A stretch of 61,246 nucleotides of DNA from Alphaproteobacteria bacterium (GTDB taxonomy: Bacteria; Pseudomonadota; Alphaproteobacteria; Bin95). The notes below the pieces were generated by a model that saw only the letters and a program-made list of their open reading frames with translations, was not told where the DNA came from and ran no database searches. Positions 43,791 to 54,149 of this stretch are shown here, one piece after another. Numbering within the stretch: position 1 is the first letter of the stretch; every line of letters begins with the position of its first letter. Made by a program: the position numbers and the translations under genes. The stretch spans positions 1-61,246 of the forward strand of contig JAJDYL010000067.1 of the NCBI GenBank assembly GCA_022825195.1, written 5' to 3'.

Positions 43791-44180
43791 TCAGGCCGGT
43801 TGCGCGAGTTGGTCGAGGAGGGCGCTGGAACGGTTGTTCCTGCCGGCCAGGCTGTGGCGCTTCAGGAAGCGCTGCAGTGTCCTTGCGTTGAAATGGACGC
43901 CCTCGGCCGCCAGCGCGTCCCGCAGTCCGTAGCTGGAAAGCCCCGGCTGCGCCGCCAGGACGCGGAAGATGATGTCCCGGTACCGCCCGGTCCGCGACTC
44001 GCTGCCGCCCGATCTGCCGGGCCGCAGATGGCCACGCTCCCGGAACTGCTTCAGCCACCGCTGGACGCTCCTCTCCTCCACCCCGAAGGTCCGCGCCGCC
44101 GCCGCAGTCGCGCCGCCGCGCAGCACACCGGAGCGGCGATCCCGTCTGCCGCTCCCGGAGGCCTCGAAGGGCCCCGGCAT
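43791..44180 (-). CDS. Orphan IS630-type helix-turn-helix protein (transposase N-terminal part)
   Basis: A 129-residue protein resembling the N-terminal, DNA-binding half of IS630-family transposases: ATAAAARTFGVEERSVQRWLKQFRE is the first HTH, and IIFRVLAAQPGLSSYGLRDALAAEGVHFNARTLQRFLKRH the second winged helix. No DDE catalytic half follows on either side. The upstream 80 bp (44180-44260) is unusually AT-rich. It may be a relic insertion or a domesticated DNA-binding protein. ATG 44180 is the likely start; TTG 44249 is in frame. Confidence 0.6.
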   Translation of the reverse strand: MPGPFEASGSGRRDRRSGVLRGGATAAAARTFGVEERSVQRWLKQFRERGHLRPGRSGGSESRTGRYRDIIFRVLAAQPGLSSYGLRDALAAEGVHFNARTLQRFLKRHSLAGRNNRSSALLDQLAQPA

Positions 44181-44305
44181 ACGCGTCCGCCACGTTTCGG
44201 GAAACAAAGCTGCGCGAGAACAAATATAGAATAAAAACGGCGAAATCAACTGCTGAATCGGAATTAGTCTGGAATGCGCCGTTCCGGCCCGGACGGGTCG
44301 CCGCC

Positions 44306-46723
44306 TCAGCCCCGCAGCACGGCCCCCGTGGCCTTGGCGACGGCGGCGACGATGCGGGCGGACGCGGCTTCGAGGTCGGCGTCGGTGAGGGTGGCGTCCT
44401 GCGGCTGGAGGGTGACGGCGACGGCGAGCGACTTGGCTCCCGGCTCGATGCCCTTGCCGCGATAGACATCGAAGACGGCGGCGTCGGCGATCAGCTTCCG
44501 GTCGGCGCCGAGCACGGCTCTCAGCACGCTGCCGGCCTCGACCTCTTCGGCGACGACGAAGGCGAAATCGCGCTCGACCGGCTGGAAGGCGGAGCGGGCG
44601 AGCGCGGGGCGCAGCTTGCCGCCGGCCTTCGCTCTCGGCACCGGAACGGCGTCCGGGAAGGCCTCGAAGGCCGCCATCGGGCCGGACGCGTCCAGGGCCT
44701 GCAGCACGCGGGGGTGCAGTTCGCCGAAATGGGCGAGCGCCACCGCGCCGAGCCTGAGCGCCCCGGAGCGGCCCGGATGGAACCAGGCGGGCGCATCGGC
44801 GCTCACGCGCAGCTTGTCCACCGGCGCCGCCAGCGCCCTGAGGGCCGCGAGCGCGTCCGCCTTGGCGTCGAGCGCATCCACGGGGCGCGAACGCTCGCTC
44901 CAGTGGCGGACGGTTTCACCCCAGCGGACGCCGCAGGCGGCCTGCAATTGGCCGTAGGGTTCGATTGCCGCCGCACCCGGACGGAATACCGGGCCGACCT
45001 CGAACAGCGCGCCGGCCGTCCGCCCGCCGTCGGCATTGCGGCGCGCGGCGTCCAGCAGGTTCGGCAGGATGGAGGGGCGCATGCAGTCGAGGTCGCTGCT
45101 GATCGGGTTGTCGAGCCGGAGCGCGGCCTCCCCGCCGCCGAACAGCGCCGCCCAGCGCGCCGGCATGAAGGAGAAGGTGACGGCCTCAGCCATGCCGTGC
45201 GCCGCGAGCGCCCGGCGCAGCACCGCCGCGCGGGAGGCCGCGCGCGTGAGCGCCGGCGCCGGAAGCACGGTCGGCGCGGGGAAGTCCGCGACCGGGATAT
45301 GCTCGAACCCGTGGACCCGGAGCACTTCCTCCACCAGGTCGGCCTCGCCCAGAATGTCCGGCCGCCAGGGCGGCGGGGCGACCGACAGTCCGCCGTCTTC
45401 GTCCCCGGCCTCGAAGCCGAGCGCCCGGAGGATTTCGACGCACCGCGCCGCCGGGACCGCAACGCCGCCCAGGCTCCCGACCCGCTCCGGACGGAAGCGG
45501 TAGCGCCGCCGCCATTCCGGCACATCGCCCGCAACGACCGGCAGGCTCGCCTCGCCGCCGCAGAAATCGAGGATCATGCGCGTGGCGGCCTCCATGCCGG
45601 CGACGGCCGAGGTCGGATCGACGCCGCGCTCGAAGCGGTAGCGCGCATCGCTCAGCACGCCGAGCCTGCGGCCGGTGGCGGCGGTGCGCAGCGGATCGAA
45701 CAGCGCGCTCTCCACGAAGACATTGACCGTCTCTTCGGTGCAGCCCGTCGCCTCGCCGCCGATGATGCCGCCGAAGGCGTTGCCCTTTGCCTCGTCGCAG
45801 ATCAGCACCATTTCGGGGTCGGCGGTGTAGCTGCGCCCGTCCAGCGCCGCGATTTCCTCGCCGTCGCGGCCCATGCGCACCACCACATCGCCCTCGAGCC
45901 GGTCCGCATCGAAGACATGCAGCGGGCGGCCCATGTCCATGGTGAAATAGTTGGTGATATCGACCAGCGCGGAAATCGGGCGCAGGCCCACCGCGCTGAG
46001 CCGGTCCTGCACCCATTTCGGCGAGGGGCCGTTGCTCACGCCCCGGATGTAGCGCCCGGCGAAGAGCGGACAGGCCTCGGGGCGGTCGCCGAGTTCGAGG
46101 CGCACGGCGACCGGGCTCTCGAAGGCGCCCGGCACGCTCTCGCCCCAGCCGGGCACGCCTTTCAGCGCGCCGAGGCCCCGCGCGGCCAGGTCGCGGGCGA
46201 TGCCGCGAATGCCGGCGCAGTCGCTGCGGTTGGGGGTGAGGCCGATCTCGATGACCGGGTCGTCGAGCCCGGCGACACGCGCGTAAGGCGCCCCGAGCGG
46301 CGTGTCGCCCGGCAGTTCGACGATGCCCTCATGCTCGTCCGAGACGCCGAGCTCGCGCTCCGAAAGCAGCATGCCGTTGCTCTCGACGCCGCGGATTGCG
46401 GTCTTTTTGAGCGTAAGGCCGGTGCCCGGAATCCAGCTTCCCGAAGGCGCGAACACGCCCATCATGCCGGTGCGCGCGTTCGGCGCGCCGCAGACGACCT
46501 GCACCTCTTCGGCGCCGGTATCGACCTGGCAGACACGCAGGCGGTCCGCCTGCGGATGCGGCTCCGCGGAGAGCACGCGGGCAACCGTGAAAGACTTCAG
46601 GTCCCGCGCGCGGTCCTCGACGCCGTCCACCTCCAGGCCGAGCATGGTCAGCGCCTCGCAGACCTCGTCGAGCGTGGCCTCCGTGTCGAGATGGTCCTTC
46701 AGCCAGGAGAAGGTGAACTTCAC
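44306..46723 (-). CDS. pheT: Phenylalanyl-tRNA synthetase beta subunit
   Basis: An 805-residue beta chain. [20 protein letters not shown] opens it; the tRNA-binding EMAP-like domain (about 40-150), B3/B4 editing domain, B5 domain and C-terminal anticodon-binding domain ([18 protein letters not shown]) follow in the standard order. It starts with GTG at 46723 overlapping the pheS stop (GTGA). Last gene of the translation operon; AT-rich DNA follows. Confidence 0.97.
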   Translation of the reverse strand: MKFTFSWLKDHLDTEATLDEVCEALTMLGLEVDGVEDRARDLKSFTVARVLSAEPHPQADRLRVCQVDTGAEEVQVVCGAPNARTGMMGVFAPSGSWIPGTGLTLKKTAIRGVESNGMLLSERELGVSDEHEGIVELPGDTPLGAPYARVAGLDDPVIEIGLTPNRSDCAGIRGIARDLAARGLGALKGVPGWGESVPGAFESPVAVRLELGDRPEACPLFAGRYIRGVSNGPSPKWVQDRLSAVGLRPISALVDITNYFTMDMGRPLHVFDADRLEGDVVVRMGRDGEEIAALDGRSYTADPEMVLICDEAKGNAFGGIIGGEATGCTEETVNVFVESALFDPLRTAATGRRLGVLSDARYRFERGVDPTSAVAGMEAATRMILDFCGGEASLPVVAGDVPEWRRRYRFRPERVGSLGGVAVPAARCVEILRALGFEAGDEDGGLSVAPPPWRPDILGEADLVEEVLRVHGFEHIPVADFPAPTVLPAPALTRAASRAAVLRRALAAHGMAEAVTFSFMPARWAALFGGGEAALRLDNPISSDLDCMRPSILPNLLDAARRNADGGRTAGALFEVGPVFRPGAAAIEPYGQLQAACGVRWGETVRHWSERSRPVDALDAKADALAALRALAAPVDKLRVSADAPAWFHPGRSGALRLGAVALAHFGELHPRVLQALDASGPMAAFEAFPDAVPVPRAKAGGKLRPALARSAFQPVERDFAFVVAEEVEAGSVLRAVLGADRKLIADAAVFDVYRGKGIEPGAKSLAVAVTLQPQDATLTDADLEAASARIVAAVAKATGAVLRG

Positions 46724-47796
46724 TCTGCCGCCTCCGCGATCAGGTCCGGAATGTCCAGCGGCCGGAAGCCGTAATGCCGGAGCCAGCGCAGGTCCGAATC
46801 ATACATCGTGCGGAGGTCCGGTATGCCGTATTTCAGCATGGCGATGCGCTCGATGCCCATGCCGAAGGCGAAGCCCTGCCACTCCTCCGGATCGAGGCCG
46901 CAATTGGCGATCACCTTCGGATGCACCATGCCGGAGCCGAGGATTTCCAGCCAGTCGCCGCCCGCACCGATGCGCAGCTGTCCGCCTTCGCGCGTGCAGC
47001 CGATATCGACTTCCGCCGAAGGCTCCGTGAACGGGAAATGGCTCGGCCGGAAGCGCACCGGCAGGTCGGCCACGCCGAAGAAGGCCCGGCAGAAGGCGAT
47101 CAGGCAGCCCTTGAGATGGCCCATGTGGATCGCCCTGTCGATCGCCAGGCCCTCGACCTGGTGGAACATGGGCGAGTGGGTGGCGTCATGGTCGGAGCGG
47201 TAGGTCCGCCCCGGAACGATGACCCGGAGCGGCGGCGGCGTCTCCAGCATGGTGCGGATCTGCACCGGGCTCGTGTGGGTGCGCAGCACCGGCCGCGCGC
47301 CGGCTTCTCCCGCGAGGTAGAAGGTGTCCATCTCCTGGCGCGCGGGATGCTCGGGCGGAATGTTGAGGGCGGTGAAGTTGTGCCAGTCGTCCTCGATGTC
47401 CGGCCCCTCGGCCCAGCGGAAGCCCATTTCGCCGAAGATCTGGGTGATCTCGTCGATGGTCTGGGAGATCGGGTGCAGGCTTCCCTCCGGCGCAGGCCGG
47501 ACGGGCAGGGTGATGTCGATCCGCTCTTCGGCGAGGCGCCGCTCAAGCTCGACCTCCGCCAGCGCCGCCTTGCGGGCGTCGATGGCGTCTCCGACCGCCT
47601 GCTTCAGCCGGTTCAGGGCCTGTCCCCGCTCGCGCCGTTCTCCGGGCGCGGCCCGGCCGAGGCTCTTCATCAGCTCGGTGACGGCGCCGCGGCGGCCGAG
47701 CGCGCGCACGCGCACGTCTTCGAGCGCGTCCAGGCTGTCGGCCGCCAGAACGGCGCTCTCCAGCTCGTCCCGGAGCGCCGTCAATTCGTCCGACAT
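46720..47796 (-). CDS. pheS: Phenylalanyl-tRNA synthetase alpha subunit
   Basis: A 358-residue class II synthetase chain with an N-terminal coiled coil (about 1-90), motif 2 [17 protein letters not shown], and motif 3 [14 protein letters not shown]. With pheT it charges tRNA-Phe. ATG at 47796 lies 40 bp after the rplT stop, behind GGAAAGAGGGCC. The longer in-frame extension upstream overlaps rplT and is rejected. Confidence 0.97.
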   Translation of the reverse strand: MSDELTALRDELESAVLAADSLDALEDVRVRALGRRGAVTELMKSLGRAAPGERRERGQALNRLKQAVGDAIDARKAALAEVELERRLAEERIDITLPVRPAPEGSLHPISQTIDEITQIFGEMGFRWAEGPDIEDDWHNFTALNIPPEHPARQEMDTFYLAGEAGARPVLRTHTSPVQIRTMLETPPPLRVIVPGRTYRSDHDATHSPMFHQVEGLAIDRAIHMGHLKGCLIAFCRAFFGVADLPVRFRPSHFPFTEPSAEVDIGCTREGGQLRIGAGGDWLEILGSGMVHPKVIANCGLDPEEWQGFAFGMGIERIAMLKYGIPDLRTMYDSDLRWLRHYGFRPLDIPDLIAEAAE

Positions 47797-47836
47797 GGGA
47801 GGCCCTCTTTCCAGGGAAACGCTCTCGGCCCGCGGG

Positions 47837-48193
47837 CTAGGCGCGGGCTTCCCGCGCCTGCTCGACCAGCGCCCTGAAGGAGTCCGGCTCGCGCACGGCC
47901 AGGTCGGCAAGCACCTTGCGGTCCACCTCGATCCCGGCCTTGGCGATGCCGTCCATGAAGGCGGAATAGGTCAGGCCGTGTTCGCGGGCGGCGGCGTTGA
48001 TGCGCTGGATCCAGAGCGAGCGGAAGTTTCGCTTGCGCGTCCGGCGGTCGCGGTAGGCATATTGCAGCCCGCGCTCGACGCGCTCGATGGCAATGCGGAA
48101 ATTGTTCTTTGACCGGCCCCGGTACCCCTTCGCCTGGGCCAGGACCTTCTTGTGCCGGCGGCGGTTGCCGGAACCGCCCTTGATGCGGGACAT
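47837..48193 (-). CDS. rplT: 50S ribosomal protein L20
   Basis: 118 residues, full-length L20: [31 protein letters not shown]-terminal basic extension and [23 protein letters not shown]-binding core. It lies 18 bp after rpmI. In E. coli L20 represses the infC-rpmI-rplT mRNA; whether it does here is not shown. Confidence 0.97.
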   Translation of the reverse strand: MSRIKGGSGNRRRHKKVLAQAKGYRGRSKNNFRIAIERVERGLQYAYRDRRTRKRNFRSLWIQRINAAAREHGLTYSAFMDGIAKAGIEVDRKVLADLAVREPDSFRALVEQAREARA

Positions 48194-48211
48194 GCTTTCC
48201 GACCTCCCGGT

Positions 48212-48409
48212 TCAGGCGTAAGGCATGAAGCGGAGGACGATCTTCGCGTCCGGCTTCGACATCTGCGTGGTGCCGCGCGTCTGGCGCTTCATCCGCTTCG
48301 ACTTGTTGGCGAGGCAGTGGCGCTTGTAGGCGTGGTTCATCAGCACCTTGCCGGATCCGGTCTTCCTGAACCGGCCTTTCGTGCTGCTCTTCGTCTTGAG
48401 CTTGGGCAT
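48212..48409 (-). CDS. rpmI: 50S ribosomal protein L35
   Basis: 65 residues, full-length L35: MPKLKTKSSTKGRFRKTGSGKV and HCLANKSKRMKRQTRGTT. ATG 48409 follows GAGGGACAGGAAA. Gap of 176 bp to the infC stop upstream, which holds only a GC-rich untranslated stretch and may contain a further promoter. Confidence 0.97.
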   Translation of the reverse strand: MPKLKTKSSTKGRFRKTGSGKVLMNHAYKRHCLANKSKRMKRQTRGTTQMSKPDAKIVLRFMPYA

Positions 48410-48585
48410 TTTCCTGTCCCTCGAGCAAAGGCGGCTTCGGGACGGCCGGGCATGCCCTCATTCGCGCCGGACCGTCCGTATGCAAGGCGCGCGGTATAGC
48501 CGGCCCCGGTCAGCCGCGCAAGGCGGGCGCGGCGGCTATGCCGTCGCACCCGAAGCCGGTCGAATGAGCGGGCGGCTTCGCCGCG

Positions 48586-49122
48586 TCAGCGCGGCGACAT
48601 CACCATGACCATCTGCCGCCCTTCCATCTTGGGGAACTGCTCCACCTTGACGGCGTCGCCGAGCTCGCTCTGGACACGCTCCAGAACGGCGCGGCCGACT
48701 TCCTGGTGGGCGAGTTCCCGGCCGCGGAAGCGCAGGGTCACCTTCACTTTGTCGCCTTCGTCGAGGAACCGTCGGACCGAGCGCATCTTGGTGTCGTAGT
48801 CGTGCTGCTCGATCCCGGGGCGCATCTTGATTTCCTTGACCTCGATGGTCTTCTGCTTCTTGCGCGCCTCGTTCTTCTTCTTCTGCGCCTCGTATTTGAA
48901 ACGCCCGTAGTCGAGGACCTTGCAGACTGGCGGCTCCGCGTTCGGCGAGACCTCCACCAGATCGAGGCCCACGGCCCGGGCCGCATCGATGGCTTCGTGG
49001 ATCTCCACAATGCCGATCATGCTGCCGTCAGCGCCGACCAGTCGAACCGACCGCGCCTCGATGTCCTGGTTCACGCGCGGCCCTTCCTTCTTGGGCGGCA
49101 CTGTAGACGTATATCGAGCTAT
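48586..49122 (-). CDS. infC: Translation initiation factor IF-3, apparent ATA start
   Basis: IF-3 with the N-terminal domain GPRVNQDIEARSVRLVGADG and the C-terminal domain ending MEGRQMVMVMSPR. An AAGGAG lies at 49135-49130 on the minus strand; 7 bases later ATA (49122-49120) opens the frame ARYTSTVPPKKEGPRVN, giving 178 residues. GTG 49101 would give 171 residues but lacks a ribosome-binding site. IF-3 genes in many bacteria start at rare codons (AUU in E. coli) so that IF-3 represses its own translation; an AUA would suit this. The start is inferred, the frame is certain. Confidence 0.93.
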   Translation of the reverse strand: MARYTSTVPPKKEGPRVNQDIEARSVRLVGADGSMIGIVEIHEAIDAARAVGLDLVEVSPNAEPPVCKVLDYGRFKYEAQKKKNEARKKQKTIEVKEIKMRPGIEQHDYDTKMRSVRRFLDEGDKVKVTLRFRGRELAHQEVGRAVLERVQSELGDAVKVEQFPKMEGRQMVMVMSPR

Positions 49123-49129
49123 GGACCGT

Positions 49130-49135
49130 CTCCTT
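49130..49135 (-). promoter_or_regulatory. Ribosome-binding site that points to the infC ATA start
   Basis: AAGGAG on the minus strand, exactly 7 bases before ATA 49122. The next in-frame standard start (GTG 49101) is 28 bases away and has no such site. Confidence 0.6.
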
Positions 49136-49149
49136 CTCGTTCCTGCTTG

Positions 49150-51078
49150 CTAACGGCCCCGGCTCGGGACCGCCGCTTCTGCAGACAGGGTATGAATCGA
49201 GTCGCCGACTGCAAGTATTTCTTGCTCCTTCGAGCCGAGCCGGCGCAGCGCGACGGTTCCCTGCTCCGCCTCGCGGCGCCCCACGACCAGCAGAACCGGC
49301 ACCTTGGCGAGGGAATGTTCGCGGACCTTGAAGCCGATTTTCTCGTTGCGGATGTCCAGCTCGGCGCGGAGCCCGGCCGCCTTGAGCCGCTCGAGCACCT
49401 CGCGCGCATAATCGTCGGCATCGCTCGTGATCGTCGCCACGACCGCCTGCACCGGCGCCAGCCAGAGCGGGAACCGCCCGGCATAATGTTCGATGAGCAC
49501 GCCGATGAAACGCTCGAAGGAGCCGAGAATGGCCCGGTGCAGCATGACCGGCCGGCGCCGCTCGCCGCTCTCGTCCACATAGGTGGCGTTCAGCCGCTCG
49601 GGCAGCACGAAATCGACCTGGAAGGTGCCGCACTGCCAGTCCCGCCCGATGGCGTCGCGCAGCACGAATTCGAGCTTGGGACCGTAGAAGGCGCCTTCGC
49701 CGGGGTTCAGTTCGAACGCCAGCCCGGCCGCCTGCACGGCGTCCATCAGCGCGGTCTCGGCCTTGTCCCAGACTTCGTCCTCGCCGGCGCGGACCTCGGG
49801 GCGGTCGGAGAATTTCACCAGCACGTCGTCGAAGCCGAAATCCGCGTAGATGCTGGTCAGCAGCGCGCAGAAGCGCTCCGTCTCCGCCGTCACCTGGTCC
49901 TCGGTGGCGAAGATATGGGCGTCGTCCTGGGTGAAGGCGCGCACCCGCATGATGCCGTGCAGCGCGCCCGAGGGCTCGTTGCGGTGGCAGGCGCCGAACT
50001 CGGCCATGCGCAGCGGCAGGTCGCGGTAGCTCTTGATGCCCTGGCGGAAGATCTGCACGTGGCCGGGGCAGTTCATCGGCTTCAGCGCGAACAGCCGGTC
50101 CTCCGCCGCCTCGGCGACGAACATGTGCTCGCGGAACTTCTCCCAGTGGCCGGAGGCCTCCCAGAGCGCCCGGTCGAGGAGTTGCGGCGTCTTCACCTCG
50201 ACATAGCCGTTGGCGTCGAGGCGCGCGCGCATATAGTCCTCGCAGACGCGGAACAGCGTCCAGCCCTTGGGCATCCAGAAGACCGAGCCGGCCGCCTCCT
50301 CCTGGAGGTGGAACAGCCCCATCTCGCGCCCGATGCGGCGGTGGTCGCGCCGCTCCGCCTCGGCCAGGCGCTCCAGATGGGCCCTGAGTTCCTTTTCGTT
50401 GCGCCATGCCGTGCCGTAGATGCGTTGCAGCATCTCGTTGCGGTGGTCGCCGCGCCAGTAGGCCCCGGCCACGTTCATCAGCTTGAACGCCTTGCCGAGC
50501 CGGCCGGTGGAGGGCAGGTGCGGCCCCCGGCAAAGGTCGAGAAAGCCGCCCTGCCGGTAAAGCGTGATCGGCTCCTCCGACGGGATCGAGCGGATGATCT
50601 CGGCCTTGTAATGCTCGCCCTCGCTTTCGAAGAAAGCCGCCGCTTCGTCGCGGTCCCAGACCTCGCGGGCGATCGGCTCGTCGCGGTCCACGATCTCGCG
50701 CATCCGCTCCTCAAGCCGGGCCAGGTCCTCGGGCGTGAACGGCTCGTCGCGCGAGAAGTCGTAGTAGAAGCCGTTCGCGATCACCGGGCCGATGGTGATC
50801 TGGACCTCCGGGTAGAGTTCCTTCGCGGCCTCGGCGAGCGCGTGGGCGGCATCGTGGCGGATGAGGTCGAGCCCGTCGGGATGGTCGCGCGTCACGATCT
50901 CGACCGCCGCGTCTTCCGTCAGCGGCTGCGAAAGGTCGCGCAGTGCGCCGGCCACGCGAACGGCGACCGCCGCTCTGGCGAGGCTTCTGGAAATGGATGC
51001 CGCCAGCTCGGCGCCGGTGCCGCCGTGCGCGAAGGGGCGCACGGAACCGTCGGGCAATGTCAGGGCAATCTCGTTCAT
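49150..51078 (-). CDS. thrS: Threonyl-tRNA synthetase
   Basis: 642 residues with TGS (about 1-60), editing (HxxxH in [15 protein letters not shown], about 80), class II catalytic and anticodon-binding domains. [31 protein letters not shown] and [23 protein letters not shown] are motifs 1-3. It attaches threonine to tRNA-Thr and edits mischarged serine. First gene of the translation block; infC begins 27 bp after it. Confidence 0.98.
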   Translation of the reverse strand: MNEIALTLPDGSVRPFAHGGTGAELAASISRSLARAAVAVRVAGALRDLSQPLTEDAAVEIVTRDHPDGLDLIRHDAAHALAEAAKELYPEVQITIGPVIANGFYYDFSRDEPFTPEDLARLEERMREIVDRDEPIAREVWDRDEAAAFFESEGEHYKAEIIRSIPSEEPITLYRQGGFLDLCRGPHLPSTGRLGKAFKLMNVAGAYWRGDHRNEMLQRIYGTAWRNEKELRAHLERLAEAERRDHRRIGREMGLFHLQEEAAGSVFWMPKGWTLFRVCEDYMRARLDANGYVEVKTPQLLDRALWEASGHWEKFREHMFVAEAAEDRLFALKPMNCPGHVQIFRQGIKSYRDLPLRMAEFGACHRNEPSGALHGIMRVRAFTQDDAHIFATEDQVTAETERFCALLTSIYADFGFDDVLVKFSDRPEVRAGEDEVWDKAETALMDAVQAAGLAFELNPGEGAFYGPKLEFVLRDAIGRDWQCGTFQVDFVLPERLNATYVDESGERRRPVMLHRAILGSFERFIGVLIEHYAGRFPLWLAPVQAVVATITSDADDYAREVLERLKAAGLRAELDIRNEKIGFKVREHSLAKVPVLLVVGRREAEQGTVALRRLGSKEQEILAVGDSIHTLSAEAAVPSRGR

Positions 51079-51208
51079 CGGATGCGCAGATGTTCCGGAA
51101 TCAGGAAGGGCCGCAATCTATAAACAGGCTCCGCCGCGTCAAGCGGGGAGACGCCGCACCCGGTCCGTCAGTCCTCGGCTGCGGCGGTATTGAACACCCG
51201 GCCGCCGC

Positions 51209-51487
51209 TCACGGCCCTGCCGGGTTCACACATCTGCGGTTGTTGGCCTCGTGTTGCATGTTCCTCTCCGTCACCCCGGCCTGCCCCAAACTGTCACCCC
51301 GGCCTCCGAGCCGGGGTCCATCCATGGCTGGCGGCGGTGCCGCGGTCGCCGCGAGGTCGGCCCTGGTTGCCGGTTCGCCTGCGGCCGCGGCGTCGCGGGC
51401 GGTCCCGATGATCGCCTCGGCCTGCCGGCGGTTCATGCCGGCTTCTTCCAGCCGATGGGCGGCGGCAAGGACGTCGAACGCATTCAT
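51209..51487 (-). pseudogene. DUF1640-like coiled-coil protein fragment disrupted by a palindromic repeat
   Basis: The first about 50 residues, MNAFDVLAAAHRLEEAGMNRRQAEAI...TRADLA, match the start of DUF1640 (CCDC90-like) coiled-coil proteins. The frame then runs into a palindromic repeat at 51297-51316, and the last 40 residues have no family character; the usual C-terminal coiled coil and membrane helix are missing. So a broken remnant is more likely than a working gene. Confidence 0.5.
51297..51316. repeat. Palindromic repeat CCCCGGC-CTCCGA-GCCGGGG
   Basis: A 7-bp GC stem with a 6-base loop, preceded by CTGTCA and followed by TCCATCCATGG. It is the reverse of the copy at 42892-42910 with its CGACAG flank. 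It lies inside the DUF1640-like remnant. A half copy, CGTCACCCCGGCC, occurs 20 bp upstream. Confidence 0.55.
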
Positions 51488-51557
51488 CGGCCAATCCAGA
51501 TCGAACCGGCCGGAAGATCGGCAGGACCGGCAGAGACTGTCAACCGCGTCCACGCCT

Positions 51558-52439
51558 CTACGGCACGACCTTCACGTCCGCATTGCGCTCCACCGTGCGG
51601 ATCAGTTCGGTGATATCGGCCTCGGGCCCGAGATGGGCGAGCGAGGCCTGATGCAGTTCGCGCACGACATTGGAGACGAACATGGGCGCTGCGCTGTCGG
51701 AGCCGAGCTGGGTCGCCAGCCGCACGTCCTTGTGCATCAGCGCGAGCCCGAATCCGAACGGATGCGGCCCCTCGACCTGGGCCGCCAGCATGACTTCGGA
51801 CATGTAGGTCCGGCCCGAGCCCTTGTTCAGCACCTCGACGGCCTTGGAGAATTCAAGCCCGTTCTTGACGCCCATCGCAACCGCCTCGCAGGAGACCGCG
51901 TAGGCCGACGCTGCGACCACATTGTTCACGAGCTTCATGACATGGCCCGTGCCGATGCCGCCGCAATGGAAGACATTGGGGCTGATGGCATGGAGCATGG
52001 GCAGCACCTCGGCATAATCGGCGTCGTCGGCGCCGACCATGATGGCGATGGTGCCGGCGTCCGCGCCCTGCCTGCCGCCGGAGACCGGCGCGTCGATCAG
52101 CCGGATGCCGCGTTCGGCGAGTTCCGCCGCCATGGCGCGCGTCGCGTTCGGGTCGCCGGTGGTCTGGTCGAGGACGATGCCGCCGGCGCTCATGCCTTCG
52201 GCGAGCCCGCCCGGCCCGAAGACCGCGCGGCGCACATCGTCGGAAGTCGGCAGGCAGGTCAGCACGGTTCCGCATTCCGCGCCCAGCGCCGCGGCGGACT
52301 GGACGGGCGTGCAATTGTCTTCCGCCAGCGCCTGCATCGCCTCGGGGCGCAGGTCGAAGACGCGCAGCGGATGCGTGAGCGCGAGACGCCGGGCCAGCGC
52401 CCCGCCCATGTTTCCGAGGCCGACATAGCCGATGCTCAT
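51558..52439 (-). CDS. 3-hydroxyisobutyrate dehydrogenase-family oxidoreductase
   Basis: A 293-residue beta-hydroxyacid dehydrogenase. GYVGLGNMGGALA (NAD site, 4-16), IDAPVSGGRQGADAG (substrate loop) and GTGHVMKLVNNVV with the catalytic Lys (about 168) are present. Members oxidise 3-hydroxyisobutyrate, or reduce tartronate semialdehyde or succinate semialdehyde. It is divergent from the class II aldolase genes with a 99-bp gap, so it may belong to the same catabolic set. Confidence 0.9.
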   Translation of the reverse strand: MSIGYVGLGNMGGALARRLALTHPLRVFDLRPEAMQALAEDNCTPVQSAAALGAECGTVLTCLPTSDDVRRAVFGPGGLAEGMSAGGIVLDQTTGDPNATRAMAAELAERGIRLIDAPVSGGRQGADAGTIAIMVGADDADYAEVLPMLHAISPNVFHCGGIGTGHVMKLVNNVVAASAYAVSCEAVAMGVKNGLEFSKAVEVLNKGSGRTYMSEVMLAAQVEGPHPFGFGLALMHKDVRLATQLGSDSAAPMFVSNVVRELHQASLAHLGPEADITELIRTVERNADVKVVP

Positions 52440-52538
52440 GGGAGCGGTTCCTTCGCTTGCGGGTTTGCGGCTATCCTATGCAGAATTCGCGCGCCGCAAA
52501 GCAGGCAGCCGCGAAGGGCCGCCCGAGGAGTTCACGCC

Positions 52539-53309
52539 ATGCCCGATTCCCATGCCGCCGACTATTCGATGCAGGACCGCGTCAGCCCCGAGGAGTGGGC
52601 CGTGCGCGTCGATCTCGCGGCGCTCTACCGGCTCTGCGCCCGGCACGGCATGACCGACCTCACCTACACCCACCTCTCCGCGCGGGTGCCGGGAGACGGG
52701 GACGCCTTCCTCCTCAACCCATACGGCCTGCTGTTCGAGCAGGTGACGGCCTCCAACCTGGTCAAGGTGGACACGGAGGGCAATCTGCTGGGCGAGAACC
52801 GCTACGGGGTCAACGCCGCGGGTTTCACCATCCACTCCGCCGTCCACATGGAGCGGCCGGACCTTGCCTGCGTCGCGCACACGCACACGCGCACCGGCAT
52901 CGCGCTGGCGGCGCTGCCGCAGGGCCTGAGGCCGCTGAACCAGAAGGCGATGCAGTTCCACGGGCGCATCGCCTACCACGATTATGAGGGCATCGCCTTC
53001 GACCTCGACGAGCGCGACCGGCTGATCGCCGACATGGGCGACGCCGAGGTCATGGTGCTGAAGAACCACGGCTTCCTGGTCTGCGGGCGCAGCATCCGCG
53101 AGGCCTGGGCGCGGCTCTACGACCTCGAGAAGGCAGCGAAGACGCAGATGCTCGCCGAGGCCACCGGCGCGCCGCTCGCCGCGCTGTCGGACGCTTTCCT
53201 CGGCGAGCAGAAGAGCCGGCCGAGGGCGAACCGCAGCTACAATCCCTATGACGGCTGGGAGTCGCAGCTCCGCCTGCTCGACCGGGCCGATCCGTCCTAC
53301 CGGCACTGA
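52539..53309 (+). CDS. Class II aldolase/adducin-family protein
   Basis: A 256-residue protein with the class II aldolase fold: GMTDLTYTHLSARVPGDGDAFLLNPYG, then metal ligands in CVAHTHTRTG (His-x-His, about 109-114), and LKNHGFLVCG. Related aldolases act on fuculose-1-phosphate, or on hydroxyacid-like substrates with zinc. Non-phosphorylated relatives occur in this adducin-like group. A second copy follows after 16 bp. Reaction unknown. Confidence 0.87.
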   Translation: MPDSHAADYSMQDRVSPEEWAVRVDLAALYRLCARHGMTDLTYTHLSARVPGDGDAFLLNPYGLLFEQVTASNLVKVDTEGNLLGENRYGVNAAGFTIHSAVHMERPDLACVAHTHTRTGIALAALPQGLRPLNQKAMQFHGRIAYHDYEGIAFDLDERDRLIADMGDAEVMVLKNHGFLVCGRSIREAWARLYDLEKAAKTQMLAEATGAPLAALSDAFLGEQKSRPRANRSYNPYDGWESQLRLLDRADPSYRH

Positions 53310-53325
53310 GAGGGCGCCGACTGCC

Positions 53326-54093
53326 ATGACCGATATCCGTTCCCGCGTCTCCGAGGCCGAGTGGCAGGCGCGCACCGATCTGGCGGCCGTGTTCCGGCTG
53401 GCGGCGAAACACGACCTCTCCGACCTGGCGCTCACCCACTTCGCGGCGCGCGTCCCGGATGAGCCGGACCGCTTCCTGCTCAACCCCTACGGCCTCATGT
53501 TCGAGGAGATCACGGCGTCCTCGCTGGTCAAGACCGACCGCGAGGGCAACGACCCGCTGGAAACCGGCAGCCCGCTCAACGCGGTGGGGATCATGCTGCA
53601 TTCCGCCGTGCTCGACGCCCGCCCCGACGTCGCCTGCACGGCGCACACCCACACCGTGCCGGGCATGGCGCTGGCTTCGCTCGACACCGGACTGCTGCCG
53701 ATCTCGCAGACCGCGATGGCCTTCCACGGGCGCGTCGGATACCACGACTGGGAGAGCGGCGAGACGGAGCTGGACGAGCGCGGGCGCATCGCGCGGGACC
53801 TCGGCCCCGACGGGCGCGCGCTGGTGCTGAAGAACCACGGCCTGCTGGCCGCCGGCCCGTCCATCCCGATGACATGGGTGCTGCTGTTCGAGCTGGAGCG
53901 CGCCTGCGCCTCGCAACTGGACGCCATGGCGGCGGCGCATGCGGCCGGGACCGGGCTCGACATGCCGTCCGCCGCCGTCTGCGAGAAGACCGCCCGGCAA
54001 TTCGACGAGTTCCTCGCCGCGCCCGCCCGTGACAATGACTGGCCCGCCTATCTGGAAATCCTCGACCGCGAGGACCCGGGCTACCGGGAATAG
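53326..54093 (+). CDS. Class II aldolase/adducin-family protein, tandem paralogue
   Basis: A 255-residue paralogue of the preceding gene: AKHDLSDLALTHFAARVPDEPDRFLLNPYG, ACTAHTHTVPG (metal His pair) and LKNHGLLAAGPSIP. The two proteins align over their whole length, so this is a tandem duplication, or the two chains of a hetero-oligomer. ATG 53326 comes 16 bp after the first copy's stop. A PhyH-type gene follows after 56 bp. Confidence 0.87.
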   Translation: MTDIRSRVSEAEWQARTDLAAVFRLAAKHDLSDLALTHFAARVPDEPDRFLLNPYGLMFEEITASSLVKTDREGNDPLETGSPLNAVGIMLHSAVLDARPDVACTAHTHTVPGMALASLDTGLLPISQTAMAFHGRVGYHDWESGETELDERGRIARDLGPDGRALVLKNHGLLAAGPSIPMTWVLLFELERACASQLDAMAAAHAAGTGLDMPSAAVCEKTARQFDEFLAAPARDNDWPAYLEILDREDPGYRE

Positions 54094-54149
54094 GCGCCGC
54101 ACACGACCTTCAACATCGGAGAGCGGCCGCACGGCCGCACGGCCCAGCC

